A stretch of DNA of 64,000 bases from Xiphias gladius (lineage: Eukaryota > Chordata > Actinopteri > Istiophoriformes > Xiphiidae), in the NCBI RefSeq assembly GCF_016859285.1, contig NC_053402.1, forward strand, positions 9,228,031 through 9,292,030, given 5' to 3'. The translations under genes were made by a program, and so were the position numbers. Shown piece after piece: positions 63,990-64,000 of the stretch. Every line of letters begins with the position of its first letter. The stretch's first letter is position 1. The notes under the pieces are model-generated. The model searched no databases. It worked only from the letters and a program-made list of their open reading frames with translations, and was not told the DNA's origin.

Positions 63990-64000
63990 TCTGACTGCTT
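62683..64000 (-). other. llgl1: llgl1 intron (no exon seen)
   Basis: From the acceptor at 62,683 to the window edge I find no segment that encodes the residues preceding PDDYRCG in LLGL1 proteins. The upstream exons must lie past 64,000. The region holds a poly(A) run (62,788-62,808), a purine-rich part (63,710-63,880) and a CA repeat at the edge. Confidence 0.7.
63949..63987. repeat. (CA)n microsatellite
   Basis: About 19 CA units at the window edge. Confidence 0.9.

Overview
This is vertebrate genomic DNA, almost certainly from a ray-finned (teleost, probably percomorph) fish. The evidence is short coding exons with GT-AG introns, many long (GT)n/(CA)n microsatellites, a Tc1-type transposon, and several interspersed repeat families that I know from percomorph fish introns. 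That last point is recalled, not searched. Nothing in the window looks bacterial or viral.

Layout: (1) positions 1-23,640 are gene-poor. I found no supportable coding exon there, only microsatellites, interspersed repeat copies, purine-rich tracts and a decayed hAT-like transposase tail. (2) 23,759-28,534, minus strand: a complete six-exon desi1 gene (deSUMOylating isopeptidase 1, PPPDE family). The conceptual product is 168 residues, the same as I recall for human DESI1. (3) 28,535-29,239: a 705-bp spacer between divergent start codons, probably a shared promoter. (4) 29,240-42,217, plus strand: a complete 31-exon flii gene (flightless-1), with an LRR half and a gelsolin-repeat half, about 1,285 residues, then a 3' UTR to about 43,990. 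(5) 43,990-44,915: a short convergent spacer, mostly one repeat copy. (6) 44,915-64,000, minus strand: the 3' part of llgl1 (lethal giant larvae homolog 1). It has 18 coding exons (877 residues to the stop) and probably a spliced 3' UTR. The exons for roughly the first 185 residues lie beyond 64,000. A decayed Tc1-like element sits in one llgl1 intron.

The three genes do not form a pathway. flii and llgl1 are tail to tail, and their human orthologues are also neighbours (17p11.2), so this looks like conserved vertebrate synteny. Both act at the cortical cytoskeleton: FLII binds actin, and LLGL1 is a basolateral polarity protein controlled by aPKC. desi1 shares a head-to-head promoter region with flii. 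I assembled the exons by hand. In all three genes every junction keeps the reading frame and the exon lengths sum to whole codons.

I did not find a convincing undescribed system. The points most worth a second look are the expanded glycine tract in flii, a flii splice donor made from a microsatellite, a weak donor on a frame-critical llgl1 exon, a 22-nt desi1 microexon, an exact 69-bp tandem duplication, and the divergent desi1/flii promoter.
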